Shown piece by piece: positions 43,000-53,330 of a stretch of 64,000 nt of DNA (its first letter is position 1; every line of letters begins with the position of its first letter). Origin of the DNA: Centroberyx gerrardi. Taxonomy: Eukaryota > Chordata > Actinopteri > Beryciformes > Berycidae. The stretch lies in NCBI RefSeq assembly GCF_048128805.1, contig NC_136016.1, forward strand, positions 24,649,215 through 24,713,214, written 5' to 3'. The translations under genes and the position numbers were made by a program. The notes beneath the pieces were generated by a model, which was not told the origin of the DNA, made no database searches, and saw only the letters and a list, made by a program, of their open reading frames with translations.

Positions 43000-44960
43000 T
43001 CAGTTCAATATTTCTCTTTTAAATTGATTTATTATACAGAGATCATTATACACATTGTTGGATGTTTGTTTTGTGTCTCTGGGAACAAAAGGGTGTTACT
43101 TTTTATTTTTTGCCTCTGTCAGCTTGACAGTTGACAAACAACTTCTCTTTTGTACAGCACACACTGACAGAATATCTTGCATACATTTTACATTGACAAA
43201 TATTAAATCACTTTCTTTGATAATTAATGTTGTATAATGTTACTTGTTTTTACTCCGCCCATAGCATACCTCATTACGTAGATGAAGTAAATGCTGACAC
43301 TCTCGTGATGCTCTCAGCCCCCTGGCTTTCAGATGCAAGTTAGGTGCAAATATAGATCAATTCCATCAATTAATCCCACACCCTCCAGAGGTATAAATAC
43401 GTTGAATTTTGAGTGTTCTGGTGAACCCTCAAGATTAAATATATACCGTGACCTGTGGTGAGAGCTCGGACTTAAACTATCTCAAAGAGAGAGTATGAGG
43501 CTGACACAGTAAATCACACACAACAAGTAACAGTAGTGTCTGGGTTTTAAATCAATATGCAAGCTGGTTTATTAAGCAGAGTGAAAGAATATACCTACAG
43601 CTGAAAAGGTTTTCCTTCTATAAGCATACCAAATGTAAGGAGGAGGAGGAGGAGGTTATAAAGGTTAAAAATAAAAATGAGTAAAATGGATAAAAAAAAT
43701 GAATATGAATGCAGACATATAAAAATGAAAATTGGTTTAGGTCATGATAATCCATAAGAAAAGTTTAAACATATTCAAGTGCCCAATAGTCCAAGTTTTG
43801 TGAAAGTTTCCAAATTTTAGAGTTTAAATATGGAAATGAAATCCCTGTCATGTTTGATTCAATAAGCTGTAACATTTTCTGTCATATTCCATATGGAGAA
43901 GCCAGGCCTTCCTCACCCAGGCTTTTTTTTTTGAAGAATACGATGAAGAAGAAGAACGTATCTGCAGAATGAATATATATCATTTTTGGAAAAAAAATTC
44001 TGACATATCAAGGAAGGATATAAAATAAAAAAGAAAACAGAAACGAAAGCAAAAAAGGAAGGAAAATAAAATGAAATATAAGACCAAAAAGAACTCATAA
44101 ATAAAAAATATATAATAATTATAAAATAATAATAAATTACATAAAAGTTAAAGGATAAGGCTGCATGTGTTTTCTAATGCATTTCTTACCGTCAACAAAT
44201 CCTATGAAAATAACAACATCAACAATGCGTTTGCTCTCCTCCCGTTACTTTCTGGCTTCCCACGTTCCGTTTTTAGCCGTCAACCCGGAAGTCATTGGCT
44301 CCAATTGTAAGCTAAAAACCTTTAAATACAGCTCACAAAGACATAGTTTACATTTTAAAAATCGCTAACTGTTACCATGAAAAGTCAGACTGTTGTAGTT
44401 TTTACCAAATCAAATTCAAATGAGAACAAATTCTTCATTACGCCGGGGACTATTTTCTCTGCAACGGAACTACTTTCCTGAGATGGAAAACGTGTTTACG
44501 GCCGGCAGCCTTATCCTTTAAGTAAGTGGTAAAGATTATATAAAGGGATAAGTTCTTTGTATTTTCAACCATTAGTGATCTGATAGGGATACATTCAGTT
44601 TGGATTTTAATGACATTTCTACACATTTCAGTTGATTTCTATTTATTGCTAAACTAACAGTGTCTCTCTTCATAAATCCTCTGAGCCACCAGAGAGCGAC
44701 GCCGACGAGATGACGTTTCCTCTCCGCTTGAACTAAAAAAAAAAACACGTCAAACTTGCCAAATGAGTTTGTTACAAATAAAAAACCAACAAGGTCTTTG
44801 CTGAAAGTTATGTGAGATCTCATACTGGATTGAGAGGCTTTAGCTGCCGGGTGTAGTTGATGGGTATTTCAATCGGAATAGATATTTTTATGGCATAGAA
44901 TTCCCTTTTGGCTTTTTATTTAAGTTCACTGACGGCTAACTACGACATTTACTACTTTGA
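43000..44960. other. AT-rich spacer of copy A
   Basis: No exon is recognised. Only short homology blocks with copy B are evident (around 42900-43080 and 43810-43930), so this part of the duplication has diverged or been replaced. Confidence 0.45.
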
Positions 44961-45323
44961 TTTTTTTGTCAAGGTTAGGGTTAGGTTCTCTCTCTTTCTC
45001 GCTCTCTCTCTCCCTCTCTCTCCCCCAACCCTGACAGAGTGAGACTGATGGCGAGCCAGTTGTCCTCTCAAGTGTGACAGTCCCATATAAGGGATTATGG
45101 CCCCACCCCCTTTCAGTCTAATGTGAAAATGAGTAGAGGAGCTTTCAGGTTCCTCTGTTCTACTTTTCTTTATTAGATGAGCTGATTCTGATGAAAACAA
45201 TAAAAAAAATCACACACAAGCAGACTGTTGCTTTTTCAGCAAGCACACTCACATTTTCTCCTAATGTAATTATTGTTCTAGTGGAATGGCGTTATTACAT
45301 CGCCTCGCTCCCTCTGTCTGCCC

Positions 45324-47474
45324 TCATGGTTCCTGCTGCATCATCGACGGAGTTCCAGACGAGGAGGCCGCAGCCTCGCCGTCGCTCGCTTTGCAATCGC
45401 CGTCGCTCACCTCCTGACCGCAGCGCAGGGCGCCAGGCAGCGAGCTGCAGAGCGCCTTCCTGAACATGGAGCTGGAGAAGCAGTAGATGATGGGATCCAG
45501 GGCCGAGTTCAGGAAGTTCAAGCCGAACGACACGATGGTGAGCTGGGTGAAGGTGTAGAACAAGCCACAGTCCAGCGGCTCATTGGAGTGGATGATCCAC
45601 AGCCCGATGGTCGTCAGCGTCCCGGGTAAAAAACACACCACGAACACCCCGACGATCACGGCGCACACCCGCATCGCCCTGCGCACCTTCTGAGCCTTGT
45701 CCATCTGCCGCTGCCGCAGGATGCAGGAGATCCGGGCGGAGCAGAACAGCAGCATGGCCAGCGGGAGGAAAAACTCCAACACCAACAGGATCCGGTGCAT
45801 CCCGACCAGGATGATGATGGCCTGCGACGGCTCGCTGTAGGAAGTGAAGAAGAAGCACTGGGTGTTGTTACCGCTGTCCTGGATATGGTTGTAGGCCAGA
45901 ATGGGAACCCGAGGACCAATCATCAACAGCCAGATGAACGCCGCCACGAACCCAGCCTGCTTCTTGTTCATGCGGTTGAACCGGTGATGGGGGTGGACGA
46001 CCTGGAAGAAGAGGAGAATGAAAAAGAGAGTTTAGATAGTTTATAATATAACAAGGCCGCAGAAAGACTCAATACGACACTTCCTGCTGGGTCACAAACT
46101 GAAGACTGATCAACAAACTGGGTCACCTGACCAAGGGAATCTGATGTTGAAAGACCTGAAACACCCAGTGACTCCACTTTACTTCAATGATGAAGAGCAA
46201 TACAAGGACAGATTGGTGTTATAGGAACATTTCTCAGAGGCAGAGCTGCTCTGGAAGCACAAATGTTCTGATTGGTTGAGTTAAATCTCAGTGGCCGGAG
46301 CCAAAAAAAACAGTTTTTCTGACTAAGTAACATTAGATGGAAGCCCAATGAAAAAGACAAGAGGTAAGGGGGGAGGAAGCTAATATTATGAAGCCTAGCG
46401 CTCTGCTGCTAACTGAAAAAATACAATCTAGGAATATTAAGTTATCTAGGTTAGCTAGTTAGCTAGCTGACCTTCAAGTTCAAACTAGCTATATTAGCCT
46501 ATAGCTATCTAGGTAAGCTAGTTAGCTAGCTGCTGAGCTTCAACATCATGAATGAATTGTGGTTTATGTTTTATTCATACTTTGACCAGAGTTACTTCTT
46601 TGCCTTTGGAGTTTGTCAGTTAGGTAACTTGTACTCGTACTTGTAATTTTCTAGTTCTTTGGCTCCGCCCACTAAGGTTTAATTCAACCAATCAGATTAT
46701 TTTTGCCTGTAGACCAGCTCTGCATCTGACAAAGGTCCTGGGTTGGATTCGAACCCAGGAGGTCGCGCCCACATAGACCACTGAGCCACCAGGACACCCA
46801 TCTGAGAAATGTTTATGGAACTAAAACTAGCGGCAATTTCTGGCCAATGTAGACTCCAATTTAACAGCCCCAACCTTCCAAATTATAGATAGGGAAAACC
46901 CAGGTGAAGACTAACTGCCTGTCATGCCTCTTGATTAATGTAATTCCACCCTGATGATAAGATATTGGATTTAAGATACTGTAAAGTCATAGGTGAGTTG
47001 GGTAAGCTCGGTTCATGAGCAAACAAAGTGTAAAAAATGAACTTAATAGAATGTAAACTCTTTCTCCACCTTAAAGTAGCGGTAGATGGCCACCACAGTC
47101 ATGAGGCCGATGCTGGCTGAGCGGTTGGCGAACATCAGGAAGAGGTTGATGTGGCACAAGCCGTCTCCAAAGACCCAGTGGCCCCTGAGCAAGGCATGGA
47201 TGTTCAGCGGCAGACTCACTAGAACCAGGAAGTTAGCGATCACCAGGTTGAAGAGGAACAAGTTGTTGGGATTCCAGGTCTTCAGTCGGAAGCAGAAGAT
47301 CCACAGGGCGACAGCGTTTCCCAGCAGCCCCAGCACCACGATGACGATGGTGAGGATGGCCAGCGGTTTCAGGTACTCCAGGTGATCTTGCTGTGGCGGG
47401 CAGTCACCGTCAGCAGTCCGGCTCATGAAGTTTGGCATCATGGTGGTGAAGTTGCTGCTAAGCTCTCGCAGCAT
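45324..47474 (-). CDS. Hydroxycarboxylic-acid/oxoeicosanoid receptor-like GPCR, copy A
   Basis: Two exons, 47474-47070 and 46001-45324 (donor gtggag, acceptor cttccag, phase 0), 360 aa, complete class-A receptor. NFT glycosylation site at 8; N53 in TM1; TM2 FNLVIANFLV with Asn81 where family A normally has Asp2.50; Cys107; R118 in LFMxxNR-type TM3, aligned with the carboxylate-binding Arg111 of human HCAR2; VAIYRYFKVVHPHH, so Tyr131 replaces the DRY Asp; TM5-6 LEFFLPLAMLLFCSARI and RQRQMDKAQKVRRAM; VCFLPG in TM6; LDPIIYCFSS in TM7. The EFFLPL..LFCSARI and RQRQMD motifs are those of HCAR1-3. Ligand is inferred only as a carboxylate. The exon boundary lies just after the (D)RYFK motif. Confidence 0.88.
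46002..47069 (-). other. Intron of receptor copy A with tRNA-like insert
   Basis: A 1068-bp GT..AG intron. Contains repeated gttagctagct words (46440-46530) and, at about 46734-46800 on the minus strand, a tRNA-like sequence with box A tggctcagtgg and box B gggttcgaatcc. The box B is perfect, but acceptor-stem pairing is not convincing, so it is read as a SINE head or tRNA pseudogene. Copy B lacks this insert. Confidence 0.6.
46734..46800 (-). repeat. tRNA-like SINE head or tRNA pseudogene
   Basis: The minus strand shows tcctggtggctcagtggtct, then a 20-base arm, then cctgggttcgaatcca. Spacing between box A and box B is tRNA-like. The 5' and 3' ends do not form a clean seven-pair acceptor stem. 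Confidence 0.45.
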
Positions 47475-48262
47475 TTTGGCAAAATGGAGCTCTTACTTTG
47501 TCTCTTAGATTAAAATAATGTTGTGTTGGTCAGTTCTGTCTAGACAGAGCAGCTTGGTCAAACTAACAAGAGAACGAGCCACTCAGTTTGGTGGCAAAAC
47601 AACCAAAAGGTGATCATTTTTAAAATCCTTTCTTTGAAAGTGATGGGTTTGGTATCAAACACTGTGGCGCCACACTGAGGAAAGCTCAGAGATGGAGCGT
47701 ATTCAGGACATCTGACTCCTGACTTCCTCTTTTCACCTTCCTTATTTCAGGATGCTGAAATCTGTTGAAAAGAAACAGATAAGAGTTGTGTTTGTATGTT
47801 GAGCACTTCCACTTTTTCAAGGGTCAGAGAAAAGGGAATTTTGGAGAAATATTTAATTTGCACTTTAGGAACATCGGTTCAAAGTGTGACAGAGTGACAA
47901 ACAAGGCTTTCGTCTCAAAATCAATGTAGACATTTAATCTGAAAAAAAAGTGAATTATTAATAATCAACATCTATTTTTAAGAGCAGTTTAAAGATGCTA
48001 TAATGTTCGTGGTTCGATCTGTTGCTGAATGACAAGTGATTTCTCATTTCAAAACTTAATTCAAATTCAAATATCTACCTTCTATCTTCAGATATCGATA
48101 CCTATAAACCATAATACTGTATATTATCAGTCAAATTAAACAAACATTCCCCAAATTAAACATGGCTATTCGTATTAGAAAACTACAAAAATATAAAAAT
48201 ATATAAGTATAGTGTATAATACTGTAATAATAAGCTGTCAAACAATAATTCAGGAAACATAC

Positions 48263-48630
48263 GCTGCCAGTCAAAAGTTCAGACCCACCTGACTGAATGT
48301 TCTGTGTGTTTCATTCTCTTAAAGCCATTCTGATCTAAAGGCTTCTGCTTAAATGCTTGAAATTAGTTTCTTAGTCAAATATAAATAGTGAAGTTGATCC
48401 TATGTATGAATTTCTTTCCAAAGCCTTTGCCTTTCCATCAAGGCAAAGGGCGGCTGCTTTAAAGAATCTAAAATATAAGATTATAAGATTTGTTTAACAC
48501 TTTTTTGGTCGCTGCATAATTCCATTTGTGTTATTTCATAGTTTTGATGTCTTTACTTTTATTCTAACGTGGAAAATAGTAAAATATAAGGAAAAATGCG
48601 TGTGTCCAAACCTTTGACTGGTACTGTAAG
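48263..48630. mobile_element. Tc1-like MITE, copy 2 (duplication copy A)
   Basis: From gctgccagtcaaaagttcag to tttgactggtactgta, inverted ends shared with 22303-22650 and with the duplicated copy at 59602-59896. Confidence 0.7.
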
Positions 48631-48971
48631 TTTTCTGCATTTCTTTCTGACACTGAAAAATAAATAGCTTGCACTTAATGGCTGTTTTGACTGGAAAAGT
48701 CTCTGACTGTTGCACAGAACTGTATATACATAAATACCAAATACATCAAAATATATTAGACAAACCAATTATATTAATAAACGTGGTATGAAATATATAC
48801 GACTATAATCTGTGTAAGCTAAGTATGCTAAAGTAATCTATGTATGCTAAATATATTGTTAAATGTATCTATTAAAATGTACACACGTAGGTTTACATTT
48901 ACACATCAGTTTAATATAAAGTTATTTGTCTCACCAGTATGTATTGTATTGTATGATGGTTTCTGCAGCAG

Positions 48972-49079
48972 GTGTTGGACGGGATGGACGGGTGTATTTA
49001 TGGGTTTGACTTCTTGTTCTCAGGAGCTTTCATCACGCCTGTCCTGACCATCAGCCGTTACCACACCGCCACACTGTAA
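48972..49079 (+). other. Terminal-exon-like segment conserved in both duplication copies
   Basis: After atggtttctgcagcag an open frame of 35 codons reads VLDGMDGCIYGFDFLFSGAF, then ITPVLTISRYHTATL and a stop. Copy B (60232-60339) keeps the frame with two or so conservative differences (G-F to G-V; T-I to T-V). No gene is recognised and no upstream exon was found; this could be a remnant of a third gene in the duplicated unit. Confidence 0.25.
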
Positions 49080-49839
49080 AAAATGAAACCTAAACTAAGA
49101 CCTCCTGCATCAGGAGAGGCAACAAGAAAGACACTCCAAATTTTTGTGAGTATTTGGTGTGGTTTTAAAAAAAAAAACGTGTATACCTTCATGCGTTTTT
49201 CACATAACAAACACATTTGATAATGGCCAATCAAAACCATTGCAGCCTAGGACAGACCAATCAATTTGATTGTGTACATTTCTTATTATACACGTTCCAT
49301 ATGTTATTATACGCACATGATAAGCAGCATTTATTATCATATGTGTAAAATAAGAAGTATGTGTTATCATACATGTATTACATAAAATGGAACATGTATG
49401 ATAAGAGAGTCTTATCACGTTCCATTTTATGTGGAGAGCTGTTCAGTGTTGGCCGAAGTTTGCACAGTTGACAGGGCTGCAACTAACGATTATTTTCATT
49501 ATCCATTAATCTATCAATGACTTTTTCGATTAATCAGTCAATCATTTAGTCTATAAAATGTCTAAAATAAAGACAAATGTCATCACAGTTCCCAGAGTCC
49601 AAAGTGATTCTTCAGGTTTCTTCCTCTGTCTGACCAGCAGACAAAAAACACAAAGGATTCATTTAATAAAGAGACGAAACACAAAAAAGCAAATCTGTGA
49701 AGCTGGAACCAACAAATGTTTGATATTTTTACTGATAAATGACTAAAACTATTCATTGATTATTGATAAATTTTCTGTCGATCGATTAATCGATGAATTT
49801 ATTAATTAACAAATCGTTTCACCACTAGTAGAGAGACAA

Positions 49840-49960
49840 GAAGGATGAGAGAGAGAGAGAGGGATGACGTGACAAATGTCCAGTGCCGGATTCAAACCCA
49901 CGACATCGCAGTTTCATGGTTCAAACCTTAGCCACCAGAGCCGGGACGCCCCTCAAAATA
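49840..49960 (-). repeat. tRNA-headed SINE, copy A
   Basis: On the minus strand: ggctctggtggctaaggttt (box A) and gtgggtttgaatccggcact (box B), then a short body ending in a (CT)n tract. Same element at 62560-62655 (with an internal deletion removing box B) and, in the opposite orientation, at 63590-63715. Confidence 0.65.
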
Positions 49961-49982
49961 ATAATAGTTAATTTTTCATGTA

Positions 49983-51232
49983 CTGTAAACCAGTGATTCT
50001 CAGCCTTTTTCATATCAAGGACACTTATTTAGTCCACATTAGAGCCACAAACCCCCATTTGATGAGATTTTGTCTCTCTGACAAATCTGAGAATATTTTT
50101 ATTGTCAGATTTGATTTTGTCCAGAACTCCATGACTGTCTGTATTGTAGGTAGAGAGATAACAGAGAAACTATGATCAGAACAGTATTTTCTTGTCACGG
50201 TTGTGACTTTCAGTCCCTGCTTCATTGTCTAGTTTTTGTATTTCTATGACCCTGTTTAGACTTGGTTTTAAAATGCGTCTTGGGCGATCGGATCACAAGT
50301 GGACAGCGCTAAATACAAGTGTAAACGATCACCAAGACGCATTGTGATCCGATCACTCAAACCACTTGCCGAGGTGGTCTGGGACGCATTTGACCACGTA
50401 TCGTTTGTAGTGTAAACGCTAATGCGTCCTGATGCGTCCCCGACAAGGACGTAACAGGAGAATACGTCATCAGTGCAGGACGTGGCGGTTGTTTTGGTGA
50501 CAGCGCGCCAACGGTCCTGTCAACCTCAACAGTTGGAAGAGCCCGTACATGTGTATTAGTTCTTGAAACGTTGTTTTCTTAGCTAGCCCGTGCTAAACAT
50601 CTGGCGCTTGTCTGGCGACAGACTGACGTAATAACTGTGCGCGGGGCCCTTTGACCTTCTAGCGGAAGTGACGTAGGCAGTAATGACATCTGAACACAAG
50701 TGGTCAGCTGGACACCTTGGAGACGCATGATAAACACAGGTGTAAACGGCGATGTGTCTCGGCTGTCCGCTTGTGATCCGATCGCCCAAGACGCATTTTA
50801 AAACCAAGTGTAAACAGGGTCTATGTGTATTATGTTCCCTGTCTAGTTCTACGTGCCATGTTCTCTGTTTGCCCCAGCTGTTTCTGATTTGTAATCACCT
50901 CCCCATGTGTATATTAGTCTTGTTCCCCAGTCAGTCTTTGTCGGATCATTACTTCCTGTTACGTGTCAGTTAAGTGCTCCCGTCTCTGTTTACCTGTTGT
51001 TTCCTGCACCCGTTATATTAAACAGCCAGTCTTGGGGTTTGATCACTACCTGCCTCGCTGTCCTCACCACACCTCACCGTGACATTTCTTCTACATTCTC
51101 TAACTGTTAACTTCTTGTAAATGAAATAATGCTGAAGTTTAACAATTCATCAGTTTGCCGGGGACCCCCTGGAACCCCCTCAAGGACCCCTGGTGGTCCC
51201 CGGACCCCATGTTGAGAACCACTGCTGTAAAC
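49983..51232. mobile_element. hAT MITE, copy 3, interrupted by nested insertions
   Basis: The outer element is 49991-51224 with perfect ctgtaaac target duplications. Inside, 50193-51084 is a second element with termini tgtcacggt and accgtgaca. Inside that, 50249-50820 is a third, palindromic element with termini accctgttta and taaacagggt and flanking ctatg duplications. Removing both inner elements restores a hAT MITE like 17874-18236. Confidence 0.88.
50249..50820. mobile_element. Innermost palindromic element of the nest
   Basis: Arms of about 60 bp (gcgtcttgggcgatcggatc and its reverse complement near 50770-50795) and 5-bp ctatg flanks. Non-coding. More copies of the gatc(a)caa motifs inside suggest repeated subterminal binding sites. 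Confidence 0.8.
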
Positions 51233-51655
51233 GTCTCAGAACATGTTACATTATCATAAAACAAGTTCATACTGACACTTCAGTACTGCAGTAGTAAAAA
51301 TTTGACCTCAAATACTTGGAGAGAAAGCTTGGACAGGACAAATTAAAGTCTCTTGTTATTTTTTGCAGCCTGGGTGCTGCTGGGTAAAATGTTGTCACAT
51401 TTCCTCTCAGTCTGCAGCTCAGGATTTCAACAGGCATTCAGACGAAATGCGGCGCTGATGCAGTCAGACAAACACTGGCCGACAGGACCAATACACAAAA
51501 GTAAAAACTGATTCAGGAAGTTCTGAAATCACCACTAGCCTGATCACATGACTGGTTTTCCACAGAAGATGTGTGGTTTGCCTTGCAGACCTCTGAGTAT
51601 TTCTTAAGTAAAGTAAGCTTCCGTCATAAAGGTTCCACGTTATTCAGTTTGCGTA
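51233..51655. other. Spacer between duplication copies
   Basis: No gene or repeat termini recognised. Confidence 0.4.
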
Positions 51656-52475
51656 ATTCAGTTCTAGCCTGGTCAGACCATCCTGATCACGTGACCTCAC
51701 ATTCTGTTTCGCTCCACGGATCAGTCTGGACTTCCAGCCGCCCACAACGATTTCCTGAAATTACAATGTAACCAGGCCAATCAGGGACTGCGTCATAGTT
51801 TATGACGTAACCGGGCCAATCAGGGACTGCGTCATAGTTTATGACGTAACCGGGCCAATCAGGGACTGCGTCGTAGTTGTTGACGTAACCGGGCCAATCT
51901 GGGACTGCGTCGTAGTTGATGACGTAACCGGGCCAATCAGGGACTGCGTCGTAGTTGTTGACGTAACCGGGCCAATCAGGGACTGCGTCGTAGTTGTTGA
52001 CGTAACCGGGCCAATCAGGGACTGCGTCGTAGTTGTTGACGTAACCGGGCCAATCAGGGACTGCGTCGTAGTTGTTGACGTAACCGGGCCAATCAGGGAC
52101 TGCGTCGTAGTTGTTGACGTGAAATACAGGCTGCCGCTGGCAAAACAGTAACGGCGTCTCCCGAAGCAACGAGCGGTAACATTAACGTTAGCAAACACAG
52201 CCATAAGTGCAGTTATTGCAGAAATAGACTCAATAACAACAATTAAACAAGAACAAGAGTATGCACTCGCAGAGTTTCTCAGCGGAAAAGACGTTTTCGC
52301 CGTTCTTCCGACTGGATTTGAATTTGGATTCGCTGATTGGCTGAAGGAGTTTGTCAAGGCGAGTACTCCCGCCCACTGAAATCGATGTGGGCGGCTGGAG
52401 TCCAGACTGATCCGTGGAGCGAAACAGAATGTGAGGTCACGTGATCAGGATGGTCTTACCAGGCTAATTCAGTTC
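51656..52475. mobile_element. Palindromic MITE with 9-bp TSD, copy 2, carrying a 39-bp tandem array
   Basis: The element is 51665-52466, same family as 27855-28364 (tagcctggt and accaggcta termini, same arms), flanked by attcagttc on both sides. Its middle holds a tandem array at about 51770-52120. It ends within about 10 bp of the left edge of duplication copy B. Confidence 0.93.
51770..52120. repeat. 39-bp minisatellite inside the MITE
   Basis: About nine copies of a unit that begins gacgtaaccgggccaatcag and continues ggactgcgtcgtagttgtt. A single copy of the corresponding sequence exists in the other MITE (28223-28262, inverted). The array is open on the minus strand as a 13-residue repeat only because 39 is divisible by three. 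Confidence 0.95.
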
Positions 52476-52814
52476 AGCTCTGCTCCAAGTTTTGTCAGAA
52501 TCGCCCTGGCAGTATCTGAGATATTAGGTTTGAGTTTTTTTGACTTGTAATCATAGCGCCCTCTTCAGGCCAGTCAGTGTAATTTGTAATGAGAGCTGAA
52601 AACTTGTTTCTGTGCTCATTGTACTGTAGTGATATCGTTAATTGTTGGGCGTGTAAAACAGCTTCTGAAGTAACCAGAAGAGGCTTCAACTAGCTATGAG
52701 TGTTCATGTTGTCAGGAGTTCAAGATTTCTCTCTTAAATTGATTTATTATACAGAGATTATTGTATAGATTGTTGGATGTTTGTTTTGTGCCTTTGAGAA
52801 GAAAAGTGGATAAC

Positions 52815-53330
52815 ACTTTCTATGAAGCCTGTGTGTATAATACATTATAATCATACTTATAACACATTATAATGCCATCATAATGCATTATAAGTATAGT
52901 TATAATTATGCATATACAGTTATAATGTTTTATAACATTACTCATAATCTGTTATAAAGCTTTTTCATAACAACTTATAGCAGCATGTATCATAACACTA
53001 ATTACAGCCAAAGATCATAGTGTATTATAATACCAGTAGGTATAATACATTATAAACATTGTGGATAACGATCAACAAAACTGTCATAATACATTATAAC
53101 GATTGAAGTTACACCTTATAACATGGTTAAAGTAATAAGGTTAAGTAACAATCAACTTGACTTATAACTTGAATGACTTATAACTTTTGTTATGATGTTT
53201 TATAATGTCATTATAAGCAACTGTAAGTGGTCACTGACTGCTTTAAGTAAAGTAATGAAATGACTAAGCTACAAGCAGATATAAAACATTATAAGCTGAT
53301 TATAAATCATTATAAGCCGTCATTGTCTGC
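52815..53330. repeat. cattataatg-rich palindromic repeat
   Basis: About 500 bp of repeated, largely self-complementary words such as cattataatgcattataa and acttataac. Resembles dispersed TTATAATG repeats of fish genomes; the ends are unclear. Confidence 0.6.

Larger units (their letters stand above)
42770..50180. repeat. Tandem segmental duplication, copy A
   Basis: Direct counterpart of 52484-62905. Matching landmarks: 42773 and 52484 (caagttttgtcaaaatcacc type), 43825 and 53810 (gtttaaatatggaaatgaaa), 45040 and 55215 (gatggcgagccagttgtcct), receptor exons, the Tc1-like MITE, 48970 and 60230, and 49477 and 62180. The offset grows from 9.7 kb to 12.7 kb because copy B carries extra insertions. 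Confidence 0.88.

Noticed and set aside
46734..46800. Functional tRNA gene
   Set aside because: Boxes A and B are good, but the acceptor stem does not pair well and the context is a repeat-rich intron.
51687..52357. Minus-strand frames of 160-172 codons with 13-residue repeats
   Set aside because: They run through a MITE and its 39-bp array, whose length is a multiple of three; two frames are open at once.
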